DNA of 64,000 nt from an uncultured Devosia sp. (GTDB lineage: Bacteria; Pseudomonadota; Alphaproteobacteria; Rhizobiales; Devosiaceae): the NCBI RefSeq assembly GCF_946479885.1, contig NZ_CAMLHM010000002.1, forward strand, positions 186,001-250,000, read 5' to 3'. The position numbers were made by a program, and so were the translations under genes. This document shows positions 27,301-34,451 of this stretch, piece after piece. Under the pieces are notes generated by a model, which saw only the letters and a program-made list of their open reading frames with translations, was not told the DNA's origin and did no database searches. The first letter of the stretch is position 1, and every line of letters begins with the position of its first letter.

Positions 27301-27889
27301 CCTCGACGGCATCACCGGCAAATGGAAGCAGGGCGACCGCAGCGGCGGCGAGGTCTGGCAACGCATGATCCCGCGCGTCGACACCGTTTTCTGGCCCGGT
27401 GACGTCAATTCCGAAGCAACTCTGGCCGATCCGCCGATCACCGTGGTCAGCACCTATAGCGGCGCCGACAATGACATGCGCGGCAACCGCCCCGGCTTCG
27501 TCATCGATCTGATGGGTGAGAACCTGTGGGGAAGGCAGGACTACTGGATGCCGCGCGCCGAGGGGCTGGAAATCAAGGGCCTGAGTTACATCTGCGCTCC
27601 CGCGGCGGACGGCTATGTCAGCCATGGCGATTTCTCCGTCTGCCTGCGCCAGAGCGGAGTGCTCGGCGTCGAGCTCGAATTCATCGTCTGGGGCCATGCC
27701 CAACCCGGCCTGCAGACGCTCTATTTCAACGACCAGGAAATCCCCTTCAACCTGGTGCTGGAAGGCTATCCGCAGCCCGCCGAGCCGCGCGAGGTCGTCT
27801 TTGCCCTCCAATCATGCAACGTGCTGGCGGAGGTCGACCCGCCCACCGGCCCCGGCCTGATCTTCACCCGCTCGGCGCCCTTCCCCTAG
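24383..27889 (+). CDS. Very large exported HET-C / zinc-phospholipase-like protein
   Basis: 1168 aa with a signal peptide (RRGVLATAALVATALAAAGS) and AGGAGAC upstream. The N-terminal ~330 residues resemble the HET-C and zinc-dependent phospholipase C fold: PWHHEDIARRALL near 36, SIAWHADYVDSY near 70, LHFDDVFSTSG near 105 and the hallmark SLHAVQDFYSHSNWIDG near 152, with His/Asp residues placed as metal ligands. The middle (~400-800) is beta-rich with no match I know. The C-terminal ~400 residues hold Cys-containing repeats (WHASGYGCSER, TWSCIDDPEGGCWYRF, SYICAPAADGY). It may be a lipase, a toxin or an adhesin; the catalytic role is inferred only from the motif. Confidence 0.75.
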   Translation: MRRGVLATAALVATALAAAGSAFGFSGEDLIDGNPWHHEDIARRALLGGEPRYEGAGFSAQAADSIAWHADYVDSYAYNPLWWLNGGDGRLDAVLVGRPELAKLHFDDVFSTSGVLGTWERYAAGTLIGLYWASMRDGPGDLTAGQNVLGASLHAVQDFYSHSNWIDGVDRRCQTFLQTEPEARAALSLYSGAYEMGEAGAPANHGKFSLSCSLLRGRAFDTGLGPLCSGLSPLQNLPSCETFRACSAAEGITFSVDERQNGTLLYLDPPGMALDSTWMARVQAKNRGLLDADGNFLDGLDGHHFRQSQCQVILRAERGEVCSANADMLFAGAKDLAIRASTEWVQYLEAAMTAMGPRQAAFWNRIKSEGENEEIRTRGFEDLSRLPYLILSAGAYPEGNAFVPGRDQAPASSGWFLRLEIETDDSIGSGTDADIYAEVHFGETQSKHLLDRRVGHGPITGYDDFEEGDHDAYMIGPFAEQPTGLALLNEAGGGAEIASGAWAEFTQTLDSVLTSGRQTLIALLAGNADYVGTARAHLDHPTVTALLATAGFSDGSLDVDGGDQGHFRFDYRLRPMAHLLTEEEKADGWLSFEVQVRRMESLNESTLDRFSSADEPFILFLASPLNGRADPVSAYLGEPIADFDQGETHTFPRRTGSASIIKIPPNGGVVLSVQVFESDSETADDRETLRRLFESGLKQSELEADARFIGEIGRVIAPDWTVAKLDVFAFQRSAAPMAGTVLSQRDLPLIDGNSSSQLMPLDFAQVRSLGSADGSIGAFTAEPLKADVLDGPWHASGYGCSERVERQRIDILVEGEALTATKTLGDPCLPDGGLTWAGTFADGQVTAILQPGVEPDPALAFPPEPRPDVRDPALDPNLPLEGNWMIDWQGESEETPGYAVLSKGGTWSCIDDPEGGCWYRFTRDPAAEWRLGFWAEDGGNSASVEMTGLGQFISRYGYGHLGYSGGVSTVGGGLDGITGKWKQGDRSGGEVWQRMIPRVDTVFWPGDVNSEATLADPPITVVSTYSGADNDMRGNRPGFVIDLMGENLWGRQDYWMPRAEGLEIKGLSYICAPAADGYVSHGDFSVCLRQSGVLGVELEFIVWGHAQPGLQTLYFNDQEIPFNLVLEGYPQPAEPREVVFALQSCNVLAEVDPPTGPGLIFTRSAPFP

Positions 27890-27985
27890 CGACGTGTCGC
27901 GGCTTCGCAGGGTCGTGACGGCATAAGCCAAACCCGCTAGGTATTTCGCGCGGGCGAGGCTGCCCGTCTGGCGGAGACGAACGAC

Positions 27986-28975
27986 ATGCATGTGGGACGG
28001 TCTTATCGGCTGATCGATTTTGCGCTCTGGTCGCGGCGCAGCGTCATCTACATGATCGTGGTCAGCCTCATCGCCATCGGCGTCTATCATATTCCGGGCA
28101 TTGCCGGATTTGGCGTGCCCTGGCCCGTGGTGCTGGTGCTGGGCACCACCGTGTCGCTGGTCGCCGGCTTCAAGAACGCGCAGGTGCTGTCCCGCGCCGG
28201 CGAGGCGCTGCAGCTGTTCGCACAGATTGCCGCGACGAGCCGCATCTGGGCCGGCCTCTGCCGCGACTTCGCCGATGGCGACACGGCCCGCATCCTTATC
28301 CACCGCCACCTGGCCTGGCTGACTGCCCTGCGCTTTTCCCTGCGCCGCCCCATGCCCTGGGAGACCGTGGCGCATTCGGCCAATGCCGAATTCCGCAAGC
28401 GCTACCACATTGTCGAGGACGCCAGCCCGCTGCGCAGCGAGATCGCCCCGCTGCTCGGCGCCGATGCCGAGGCGGTGCTGCAGGCGCGCTATCCGGCCCT
28501 GCAGGTGCTCGACCTGCAGATGCGCCACATCAACCAGCTGTCCAAGGACAGCGCGTTGCCGTCCCAGATCTATGGCGAACTGCTGAAATCGATGCGCGAA
28601 CTGCACGACCAGCAGAGCCGGGCCGACCGCATCAAGAACTATCCCTATCCGCGCCAATACGCGATTGTCGGCACCATGTTCGTGACCATCTTCTGCACCA
28701 TGCTGCCCTTCGGCGCAGTGCCAATGTTTGCCGAGCTTTCCGACATTCTCGGTCCCTATGCCGTCTGGCTGTCCATCCCGTTCAGCACGCTGCTGGGCTG
28801 GATGTACCTGTCGCTCGACCAGGTCGGCGAGAGCACCTCCAATCCCTTCGAGGGCAATGCCAACGACGTGCCGATCAGCCAGATCTGCCGCGACCTCGAG
28901 ATCGAGCTGCGCACCACGCTGGGCGAACAGAACCTGCCCGCGCCGCTGGCGCCGACCAACGGTTTTGCCACCTAG
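27986..28975 (+). CDS. Bestrophin-family anion channel
   Basis: 329 aa. Two hydrophobic segments near residues 20-70 and two near 225-280 flank a helical cytoplasmic part, the layout of bacterial bestrophins (pentameric chloride channels). Characteristic stretches include VSLVAGFKNAQVLSRAGEAL early on, DRIKNYPYPRQYAIVGTMFV before the third segment and the conserved STSNPFEGNANDVPISQICR near the C-terminus. GGAGACG lies about 7-14 nt before the ATG at 27986. No operon partner is evident. Confidence 0.92.
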   Translation: MHVGRSYRLIDFALWSRRSVIYMIVVSLIAIGVYHIPGIAGFGVPWPVVLVLGTTVSLVAGFKNAQVLSRAGEALQLFAQIAATSRIWAGLCRDFADGDTARILIHRHLAWLTALRFSLRRPMPWETVAHSANAEFRKRYHIVEDASPLRSEIAPLLGADAEAVLQARYPALQVLDLQMRHINQLSKDSALPSQIYGELLKSMRELHDQQSRADRIKNYPYPRQYAIVGTMFVTIFCTMLPFGAVPMFAELSDILGPYAVWLSIPFSTLLGWMYLSLDQVGESTSNPFEGNANDVPISQICRDLEIELRTTLGEQNLPAPLAPTNGFAT

Positions 28976-29113
28976 AGTTGACCGGCATTGAGGTGACGGC
29001 GCGGCGCGGACGCGTTAGGGTTAATCGCTGGCAAAGATGGCGGCGCCTTCTTGGAGCTGCCAGATAGACATTTGCCCCGTATTGCAGGCCGGTACGGTTG
29101 CGGAGTTTGACCG

Positions 29114-30292
29114 ATGGTCATCGAGAACATCATGTATTTCGCCCTGGGGCTGCTGGTAGCGGGCCTGGTGTCGCTGATCATCCTGCCGGCAGTGTGGAAA
29201 CGCGCCGTGCGCCTGACCAAGCGCCGCATCGAGGCGGCTACCCCCATCACCATGGCTGAGTTCCGCGCCGACAAGGATCAGCTGCGCGCCGAATTCGCGC
29301 TGTCGACCCGCCGGCTCGAAATGAATGTCGAAACCCTGCGCAAGCGCCTCGCCGAGCAGTTGGGCGACGTCAACCAGAAGCGCAGCGATCTCGGCCAGCT
29401 CAAGGCCGAGCGCGACCAGCATCTGGCCGTGGTCCGCGAACTCGAAGCCCGCGAGGCCGAACTGCGCGCCCGCGTTACCGAGCTTGAGCGCGACGGCACC
29501 GACCTGGCGCAGCGCCTGCGCATGCGCGACCGTGAACTCGATGTGCGCAGCGAGGAAATCGCCGAACTGCGCGACACCCTGCGCGGTGGCCTGCCTCGCG
29601 GCACCGACGCCGATGGCAAGCCGCTGACCGGCGACTATGACGAGGATATCGACCGCCTCACCACCACTCTCGCCATCGAGCGCAAGCGCGCCAGCTTCCT
29701 CGAAGACCAGGCCAAGAGCCTGATCACCCGGCTCGAAAATTCCGATCGGCGCAGCGTCGAGGCCACGGCCGCCATCGCCCAGATGCGCGCGGCGCTGACC
29801 ACCCGCGACGACAAGAAGGATGCCGAGGCCGATAGCCTGGTCGCCGCCGAGGCGCGCATCGCCAGCGCCGAGAACCGCCTCAATGCTCTCCTCGCCGAAA
29901 CCAGCCAGGTGGTGGAGCAATCCGAGGGTCGCGCCGAACTGCTGCTGGCCGACAAGCTCAGCCTCGAAGCTGAAGTGGAAAAGCTGCGCAAGAAGGTCAG
30001 CAACGTCGAATCCACCATCCTGGCGGACTGGGATACCGAACGCCTCGAAGAAGCCTATCTGCGCGAAAAGCTCAATGACATCGCCGCCAGCGTCAGCCGG
30101 CTGGTCTATGCCGTCGATACCGAAACGCCCGTGCCCAGCGGCGCCGAAGAGAGCCTGTTCGACCGCGTCCAGCGCTTCGCCGACGATGGCGAGAGCAGCG
30201 ACGCGCTGCCTATGCAGCCGGCCAAGGGCAGCCGCAAGGGCGGCTCGGTGACGGACCGCATGGCGGCGCTCAAGGAAATCCAGGGGCGGTAG
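29114..30292 (+). CDS. Membrane-anchored coiled-coil protein
   Basis: 392 aa. A single transmembrane segment at ~7-27 (MYFALGLLVAGLVSLIILPA) is followed by a basic stop-transfer region (KRAVRLTKRRIE), the AATPITMAEFRADKDQLRAE stretch and a long run of charged heptads to residue ~310. A short, less charged tail ends in SVTDRMAALKEIQG. The TPITMAEFRADKDQLRAEFA-type segment is familiar from uncharacterised alphaproteobacterial proteins, but I know no function. It probably spans the inner membrane with a large cytoplasmic coiled coil, perhaps structural. A 116-bp palindromic element starts 17 bp after its stop. Confidence 0.72.
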   Translation: MVIENIMYFALGLLVAGLVSLIILPAVWKRAVRLTKRRIEAATPITMAEFRADKDQLRAEFALSTRRLEMNVETLRKRLAEQLGDVNQKRSDLGQLKAERDQHLAVVRELEAREAELRARVTELERDGTDLAQRLRMRDRELDVRSEEIAELRDTLRGGLPRGTDADGKPLTGDYDEDIDRLTTTLAIERKRASFLEDQAKSLITRLENSDRRSVEATAAIAQMRAALTTRDDKKDAEADSLVAAEARIASAENRLNALLAETSQVVEQSEGRAELLLADKLSLEAEVEKLRKKVSNVESTILADWDTERLEEAYLREKLNDIAASVSRLVYAVDTETPVPSGAEESLFDRVQRFADDGESSDALPMQPAKGSRKGGSVTDRMAALKEIQGR

Positions 30293-30308
30293 CAGAGTCT
30301 TTCTTGGA

Positions 30309-30424
30309 TACCCCCACCTAGCCTCCCCCTGATAGGGGGAGGGACCGATCGAGCTTGTGGCACGATCGACGAAAATCACTGGGCAGGTTCCTCCCCCTTT
30401 TCAGGGGGAGGTTAGGAGGGGGTA
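30309..30424. repeat. Palindromic intergenic element, family A, copy 1
   Basis: 116 bp. The left arm starts TACCCCCACCTAGCCTCCCC and the right arm is nearly its reverse complement, ending GGAGGTTAGGAGGGGGTA. Each arm holds its own small hairpin (CCTCCCCC-TGATA-GGGGGAGG on the left). The ~45-bp centre is unrelated to the centre of copy 2 at 33446-33563. The flanks share GGA before and CTCTT after, so the mobile unit may be slightly longer. It sits between two convergent genes. Confidence 0.9.
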
Positions 30425-30431
30425 CTCTTCC

Positions 30432-30785
30432 TTACTCCGACCCGATCACCACGCTCCGGGTCAATTCCCCCGTCGCCTGATCGAACAGCGCCAGCGTCGT
30501 CACCCCGCCTACCGTGTAGGTCACGTTGATCGCACCCTCGCTGACCACGGCCGAGACCACCTCGGCCCCGTCTGGCACCGCCACGCTTTCGGCCACTGAT
30601 GGTGGCGGGGCGTCGCGCATCACGCGATAGACAAGGGCGATGCCAATCGCCATAAAGCCCAGCAACAGGATGCCGATCGATATCCCGAACGAGCGGCGCG
30701 CCTTGCCGAACATGGCCAGCGCCTCGGGGGACAGTGGCTCGTCCGCTTTGGGGCCGGCTGGCCCAGTCTGATTAGGATCGCTCAT
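30432..30785 (-). CDS. Small single-pass membrane protein next to rluD
   Basis: 117 aa. A proline-rich N-terminus (SDPNQTGPAGPKADEPLSPE) leads to one membrane segment (SFGISIGILLLGFMAIGIAL) and a ~65-residue outer or periplasmic part. A beta-rich region (VVSAVVSEGAINVTYTVGG, TLALFDQATGELTRSVVIG) fills the end. Similar small proteins occur divergently beside RluA/RluD-family genes in alphaproteobacteria; the function is unknown. Its ATG at 30785 overlaps the rluD ATG by 2 bp on the opposite strand (the sequence CATG), so each promoter must lie inside the other gene. The stop lies 8 bp from palindromic element A1. Confidence 0.72.
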   Translation of the reverse strand: MSDPNQTGPAGPKADEPLSPEALAMFGKARRSFGISIGILLLGFMAIGIALVYRVMRDAPPPSVAESVAVPDGAEVVSAVVSEGAINVTYTVGGVTTLALFDQATGELTRSVVIGSE

Positions 30786-31812
30786 GGCTGAAAATACCGC
30801 TGAAGAGTTCGAGGGCGAGGAAGTCGAAGTAGTCGTCGATGTCGGCATGGCTGGCGAAAGGCTCGATGGGGGCCTCGCCAAGGCCCACACCGTACTGAGC
30901 CGCAGCCGCATCAAGGATCTGATCCTCAATGGCGCCGTCAGCATAAACGGGACAACCGTCAGCGAGCCCAAATACCGGCTTACCGAGGGGGAGACAATCG
31001 TCCTTCTTGCCCCACCCCCGGAAGAGGCCGAGCCGCATCCCGAGGATATCCCGCTCGACATCCTCTACGAGGACGATCAGCTCATCGTCGTCAACAAGCC
31101 CGTCGGCATGGTGGTCCACCCTGCCCCAGGCTCGCCCGATGGCACGCTGGTCAATGCGCTGCTGTTCCATTGCGGCGACAGCCTGGTCGGCATTGGCGGC
31201 GTCAAGCGCCCCGGCATCGTGCACCGGCTCGATCGCGATACGTCCGGCGTCATGGTCGCCGCCAAGACCGAGACCGCGCACAAGCACCTCTCCGAGCAGT
31301 TTGCCGACCATGGCCGCACCGGCCCGCTCCACCGCGCCTACATCGCCTTCGTCTGGGGCATGACCGAAACCGGCAAGGGCACCATCAATGCTCCCCTCGG
31401 CCGCGACCAGAACAATCGCCTGAAGCAGGCGGTGCGCAAGGATGGGCGCGAGGCGATCACCCACTATTTCGTCGAGGCCCGCTTCGGCGATGTTGGCTGG
31501 GACATTACCCGCGTGCAGTGCCACCTCGAAACCGGCCGCACCCACCAGATCCGCGTGCACATGGCCCATATCGGCCATCCGCTGGTCTCCGACCTTGTTT
31601 ACGCGCCCGGCTTTGCCACCAAGATCAACAAGCTGCCGCCAGATGTCGCCGGCCCCATCCAGGCGCTCGGCCGCCAGGCGCTGCATGCGGCGGAGCTGGG
31701 CTTCGAGCATCCGGTGACGGGCGAAGAGATGTTCTTCGAAGCGCCGCTGCCGGATGACCTGCAGGCGCTCGAGGATGCGCTCGAAGGCTATGACAAGGCC
31801 TTTGCGCGCTAG
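30784..31812 (+). CDS. rluD: 23S rRNA pseudouridine synthase RluD
   Basis: 342 aa, RluA-superfamily size. The S4-like domain occupies residues ~20-80 (AGERLDGGLAKAHTVLSRSR, IKDLILNGAVSINGT). The catalytic motif IVHRLDRDTSGVMVAAKT near 140 carries the nucleophilic Asp, and ETGRTHQIRVHMAHIGHPLV near 250 is the second hallmark. The S4 domain together with this motif fits RluD, which makes pseudouridines in helix 69 of 23S rRNA; RluC-like specificity cannot be fully excluded. The ATG at 30784 has AGGA 6-9 nt upstream. Confidence 0.92.
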   Translation: MAENTAEEFEGEEVEVVVDVGMAGERLDGGLAKAHTVLSRSRIKDLILNGAVSINGTTVSEPKYRLTEGETIVLLAPPPEEAEPHPEDIPLDILYEDDQLIVVNKPVGMVVHPAPGSPDGTLVNALLFHCGDSLVGIGGVKRPGIVHRLDRDTSGVMVAAKTETAHKHLSEQFADHGRTGPLHRAYIAFVWGMTETGKGTINAPLGRDQNNRLKQAVRKDGREAITHYFVEARFGDVGWDITRVQCHLETGRTHQIRVHMAHIGHPLVSDLVYAPGFATKINKLPPDVAGPIQALGRQALHAAELGFEHPVTGEEMFFEAPLPDDLQALEDALEGYDKAFAR

Positions 31813-31830
31813 CGCAATCGGCGTTGGCCC

Positions 31831-32241
31831 CTACATGCGCTGGAACGCCAGGGTGCAGGCCGCAGGACTGGCGTTCATGGTGCAGATATTGTCGACAGCG
31901 ATCATTTGCGTCTGGTCAAGGCTGAGGATGGTGTAGTTGCTGTTGGGCGGCATGCGCACCGGCCCACCATTCTGCCAGCGCGGCTGCCAGTCGAGCACCA
32001 CCAGGCGCAGATTGTCGGGCGGGGTGAACATCGCTTCGCCGGTCTGGCTGATGGCATAGGGAAAGCCGCCAACCACCGACTGGCTGTTGCTGATATAGCT
32101 GTTGCCGGTGATGACCGTGATCGTCTCGACCACGATGCCACCAAGTTCGGTGCGCGAGAACCATTGACCTTCAATGGACTGAGCCAGCGCCGGCTGCACC
32201 ATAAGGGTGCCGGCCAGCGCCATGGAAGCCATGAACTTCAT
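31831..32241 (-). CDS. Small exported protein of unknown function
   Basis: 136 aa. The signal peptide (MKFMASMALAGTLMVQPALA) is followed by a beta-rich lipocalin-like core: SIEGQWFSRTELGGIVVETI, SVVGGFPYAISQTGEAMF and DNLRLVVLDWQPRWQNG. Two Cys residues near the end may form a disulfide. No family recognised. AGGAGG lies 9-14 nt before the ATG at 32241. It is convergent with rluD. Confidence 0.72.
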   Translation of the reverse strand: MKFMASMALAGTLMVQPALAQSIEGQWFSRTELGGIVVETITVITGNSYISNSQSVVGGFPYAISQTGEAMFTPPDNLRLVVLDWQPRWQNGGPVRMPPNSNYTILSLDQTQMIAVDNICTMNASPAACTLAFQRM

Positions 32242-32401
32242 TTGTCGGACCTCCTGTTTGGGGGCCCAATATTAGCGGAATACCAGCCAACTATGGAGCA
32301 GCCATGCTGCCAGGTTCGCTCCGCCAAGGCGCTGTTCGATCAGCGCTCGCAATTTATCGGGAACCATATGCAGGGTTCTGCATTTTCAATCTCTTGGTGC
32401 T

Positions 32402-32430
32402 CTTACAATCGCCCAATTGCGTCCTATATA
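32402..32430 (+). promoter_or_regulatory. Candidate rpoH promoter
   Basis: CTTACA (32402-32407) and TATATA (32425-32430) are spaced by 17 bp, giving a good housekeeping-type promoter and a leader of about 85 nt before rpoH. The alphaproteobacterial heat-shock pattern (CTTG-N17/18) is not matched at proper spacing: the nearest CTTG is 26 bp from the CCTATAT. Confidence 0.5.
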
Positions 32431-32521
32431 GATCATCGTTGTTTGCCGATGGGCCGGTTACGGCCATTGCCAAACACGCGTCCGCCCGCGTCATGCGGGG
32501 GAACCAGAAAGGGGTGCGTCC

Positions 32522-33391
32522 ATGGCCCAGACCAATCTTCCAGTCCTCTCCTCCGAAGGGGGCTTGAGCCGCTATCTTCAGGAAATCCGCAAGTTCCCCA
32601 TGCTGGAACCGGACGAAGAATACATGCTCGCCAAGCGCTACAAGGAGCATCAGGACCCGGGTTCCGCCCAGAAGCTCATCACCAGCCATCTTCGTCTCGT
32701 GGCCAAGATCGCCATGGGCTATCGCGGCTATGGCCTGCCGATTTCCGAGGTGATCTCGGAAGGCAATGTGGGCCTGATGCATGCGGTCAAGCGCTTCGAG
32801 CCCGAAAAGGGCTTCCGCCTGGCGACCTATGCCATGTGGTGGATCCGCGCTGCCATCCAGGAATACGTGCTGCGCAGCTGGAGCCTGGTCAAGATCGGCA
32901 CCACCGCCGCCCAGAAGCGACTGTTCTTCAACCTGCGCAAGGTGAAGGGCCAGATCGCGGCTCTCGACGATGGTTCGCTGCATCCCGACCAGATCAAGCA
33001 GATCGCCACCACCCTCAAGGTAACCGAGGACGATGTGGTGTCGATGAATGCGCGCCTGTCGGGTGACGCCTCGCTCAACTCGCCGATGCGCGCCGACGAA
33101 GGCTCGTCCGAATGGCAGGACTGGCTGGTCGACGACACCCCGAGCGCCGAAACCAGCCTGGGCGAAAGCCAGGAATTTTCGGAACGCATGGGCCTGCTGA
33201 CCAGCGCCATGGATGTGCTCAACGAGCGCGAGCGCGCCATCTTCCAGGCCCGCCGCCTGCAGGACAATCCGGCCACTCTCGAAGAGCTGGCCCAGCAATA
33301 TGACGTCAGCCGCGAACGCATCCGGCAGATCGAGGTCCGCGCCTTCGAAAAGGTGCAGGACGCGGTCAAGGAAGCCGCCCACGCGCACTAA
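32522..33391 (+). CDS. rpoH: RNA polymerase sigma-32 factor RpoH
   Basis: 289 aa. Region 2 reads NVGLMHAVKRFEPEKGFRLA and TYAMWWIRAAIQEYVLRSWS, and the RpoH box QKRLFFNLRKVK is present, which separates heat-shock sigma-32 from RpoD. Region 4 ends with YDVSRERIRQIEVRAFEKVQ. RpoH directs heat-shock genes; Rhizobiales commonly carry two copies, and which one this is cannot be told here. AAGGGG lies 8-13 nt before the ATG. The gene is followed by a clear terminator. Confidence 0.97.
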   Translation: MAQTNLPVLSSEGGLSRYLQEIRKFPMLEPDEEYMLAKRYKEHQDPGSAQKLITSHLRLVAKIAMGYRGYGLPISEVISEGNVGLMHAVKRFEPEKGFRLATYAMWWIRAAIQEYVLRSWSLVKIGTTAAQKRLFFNLRKVKGQIAALDDGSLHPDQIKQIATTLKVTEDDVVSMNARLSGDASLNSPMRADEGSSEWQDWLVDDTPSAETSLGESQEFSERMGLLTSAMDVLNERERAIFQARRLQDNPATLEELAQQYDVSRERIRQIEVRAFEKVQDAVKEAAHAH

Positions 33392-33412
33392 GCGGCGGCA
33401 AGGAATGACAGA

Positions 33413-33438
33413 GGCGGGCTCAGGCCCGCCTTTTTGTT
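33413..33438 (+). terminator. Rho-independent terminator of rpoH
   Basis: GGCGGGC (33413-33419) pairs with GCCCGCC (33424-33430) around TCAG, followed by TTTTT. It lies 22 bp after the rpoH stop and 8 bp before palindromic element A2. Confidence 0.9.
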
Positions 33439-33445
33439 TGGGGGA

Positions 33446-33563
33446 TACCCCCTCCTAGCCTCCCCCTGATAGGGGGAGGAATCCGGCCGGTGGCCGTGGC
33501 AGGGCTGGGCCACGGACTGGATGAGGTTCCTCCCCCTTTTCAGGGGGAGGCTAGGAGGGGGTA
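33446..33563. repeat. Palindromic intergenic element, family A, copy 2
   Basis: 118 bp with arms TACCCCCTCCTAGCCTCCCC (left) and GGGGGAGGCTAGGAGGGGGT (right, ending with an extra A), reverse complements of each other and close to copy 1 (30309-30424). The centre differs and contains its own dyad (GTGGCC...GGCCAC). The right arm supplies the last codons and the stop codon (33551-33553) of thiN. Confidence 0.9.
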
Positions 33564-34261
33564 CTCTTGCTTGCCGCCCCCACCAGATCCCACAGCCGCT
33601 CCTTGCCCAGGATCAGCAGCCATGGCGTCTCGTCATCAGGCACGATCTCGACCGGCCCGCCCGTCCCCTCATTGGACGTCCCGATCAGCCCGCCCGGCTC
33701 CAGCAGCAACCCATCCATGGGGTAATAGAGCCCCGTCGACTGCGTGAACCGGATCGGCAGCAGCGGATGGATCGATACGCGCTCCCGCACACCGGCCTCG
33801 AAGCGTATCGGCCCCACCACCGCCAGCGCCACATCCACTTCGTCCACCAGCAGCAACCTTCGCACCGGCGCGTATTGCAGCACGGCGCTCAGCGCCGCCA
33901 GCGTGTGATCGAGCCGCTTGCCGGTCATGCCCAGTGCCAGCGTTACCGGCGCGCTGGTGGCGCGGATCGCTTTCTGGAAGTCGGTGGTGATCTGGTCCGG
34001 CATGTGGATCACGCGGGTACGCGCCTCCCACGCAGCCCGATCGCGCAGCGAATCGAGATCGCCGATTATGGCTGCCGGCAAGAGGCCCGCATCGCCAATG
34101 GCGTCCCCGCCACCATCGGCACCCACCAGCGGCACGCCGCGCCCGGCCAGTTCAACCAGCAGAGCCGGGTCTACGGCGCCACCGCCGACAATGGCCATCG
34201 GCCCGTTGAATACGACCATTGGCGCATCCGCCGCGGGTACGGAAGTGTCTTGCACTGTCAC
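33551..34261 (-). CDS. thiN: Thiamine pyrophosphokinase
   Basis: 236 aa from the GTG at 34261, with GAGAG upstream; GTG at 34255 or ATG at 34219 are alternatives, and the longer open frame runs through the riboswitch and is rejected. The TPK catalytic stretch is clear: VPLVGADGGGDAIGDAGLLP, IIGDLDSLRD near residue 75, QITTDFQKAI, and the GMTGKRLDHTLAALS metal-binding motif. The second, beta-sandwich domain binds thiamine. It converts thiamine to TPP, consistent with the divergent thiBPQ uptake operon. The last four codons and stop come from palindrome A2. Confidence 0.9.
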   Translation of the reverse strand: MTVQDTSVPAADAPMVVFNGPMAIVGGGAVDPALLVELAGRGVPLVGADGGGDAIGDAGLLPAAIIGDLDSLRDRAAWEARTRVIHMPDQITTDFQKAIRATSAPVTLALGMTGKRLDHTLAALSAVLQYAPVRRLLLVDEVDVALAVVGPIRFEAGVRERVSIHPLLPIRFTQSTGLYYPMDGLLLEPGGLIGTSNEGTGGPVEIVPDDETPWLLILGKERLWDLVGAASKSTPS

Positions 34262-34284
34262 AAAGCTCTCATTAAGTGTGGGGC

Positions 34285-34393
34285 GTCTCGCTGGGGTGTT
34301 CCGGAGGTTTCCGGAGCTGAGAGTTACCCATTGAACCTGAACCAGGTCATGCTGGCGGAGGAAGTTCGAGATGGCAAGGGCGTCTCGACGCCC
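34285..34393 (+). promoter_or_regulatory. TPP riboswitch (THI element) with adjoining switch hairpin
   Basis: The aptamer spans 34285-34372: closing stem TCTCG (34286-34290) with CGAGA (34367-34371), conserved CTGGGGTG, GGAGCTGAGAGTTACCC, TTGAACCTGAACCAGGTCAT and GCTGGCGGAGGAAG. It lies 80 bp upstream of thiB on the same strand. Just downstream GGGCGTC-TC-GACGCCC (34378-34393) is a hairpin, and the sequence GGGCGTCTCG occurs twice (34281 and 34378), so CGAGA could pair with either copy. This gives a clear alternative-pairing switch. There is no T-run after the hairpin, so the mechanism (Rho, or translation) is open. Confidence 0.95.
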
Positions 34394-34451
34394 TCTCCAT
34401 TGACACACATCCCTTCACCCATGGCCGTGACACCATTGAAGGGAATGACCC

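Noticed and set aside
32393..32429. Heat-shock (RpoH-type) promoter before rpoH
   Set aside because: The CTTG and CCTATAT elements are 26 bp apart, too far for the known spacing; the CTTACA/TATATA pair fits better.
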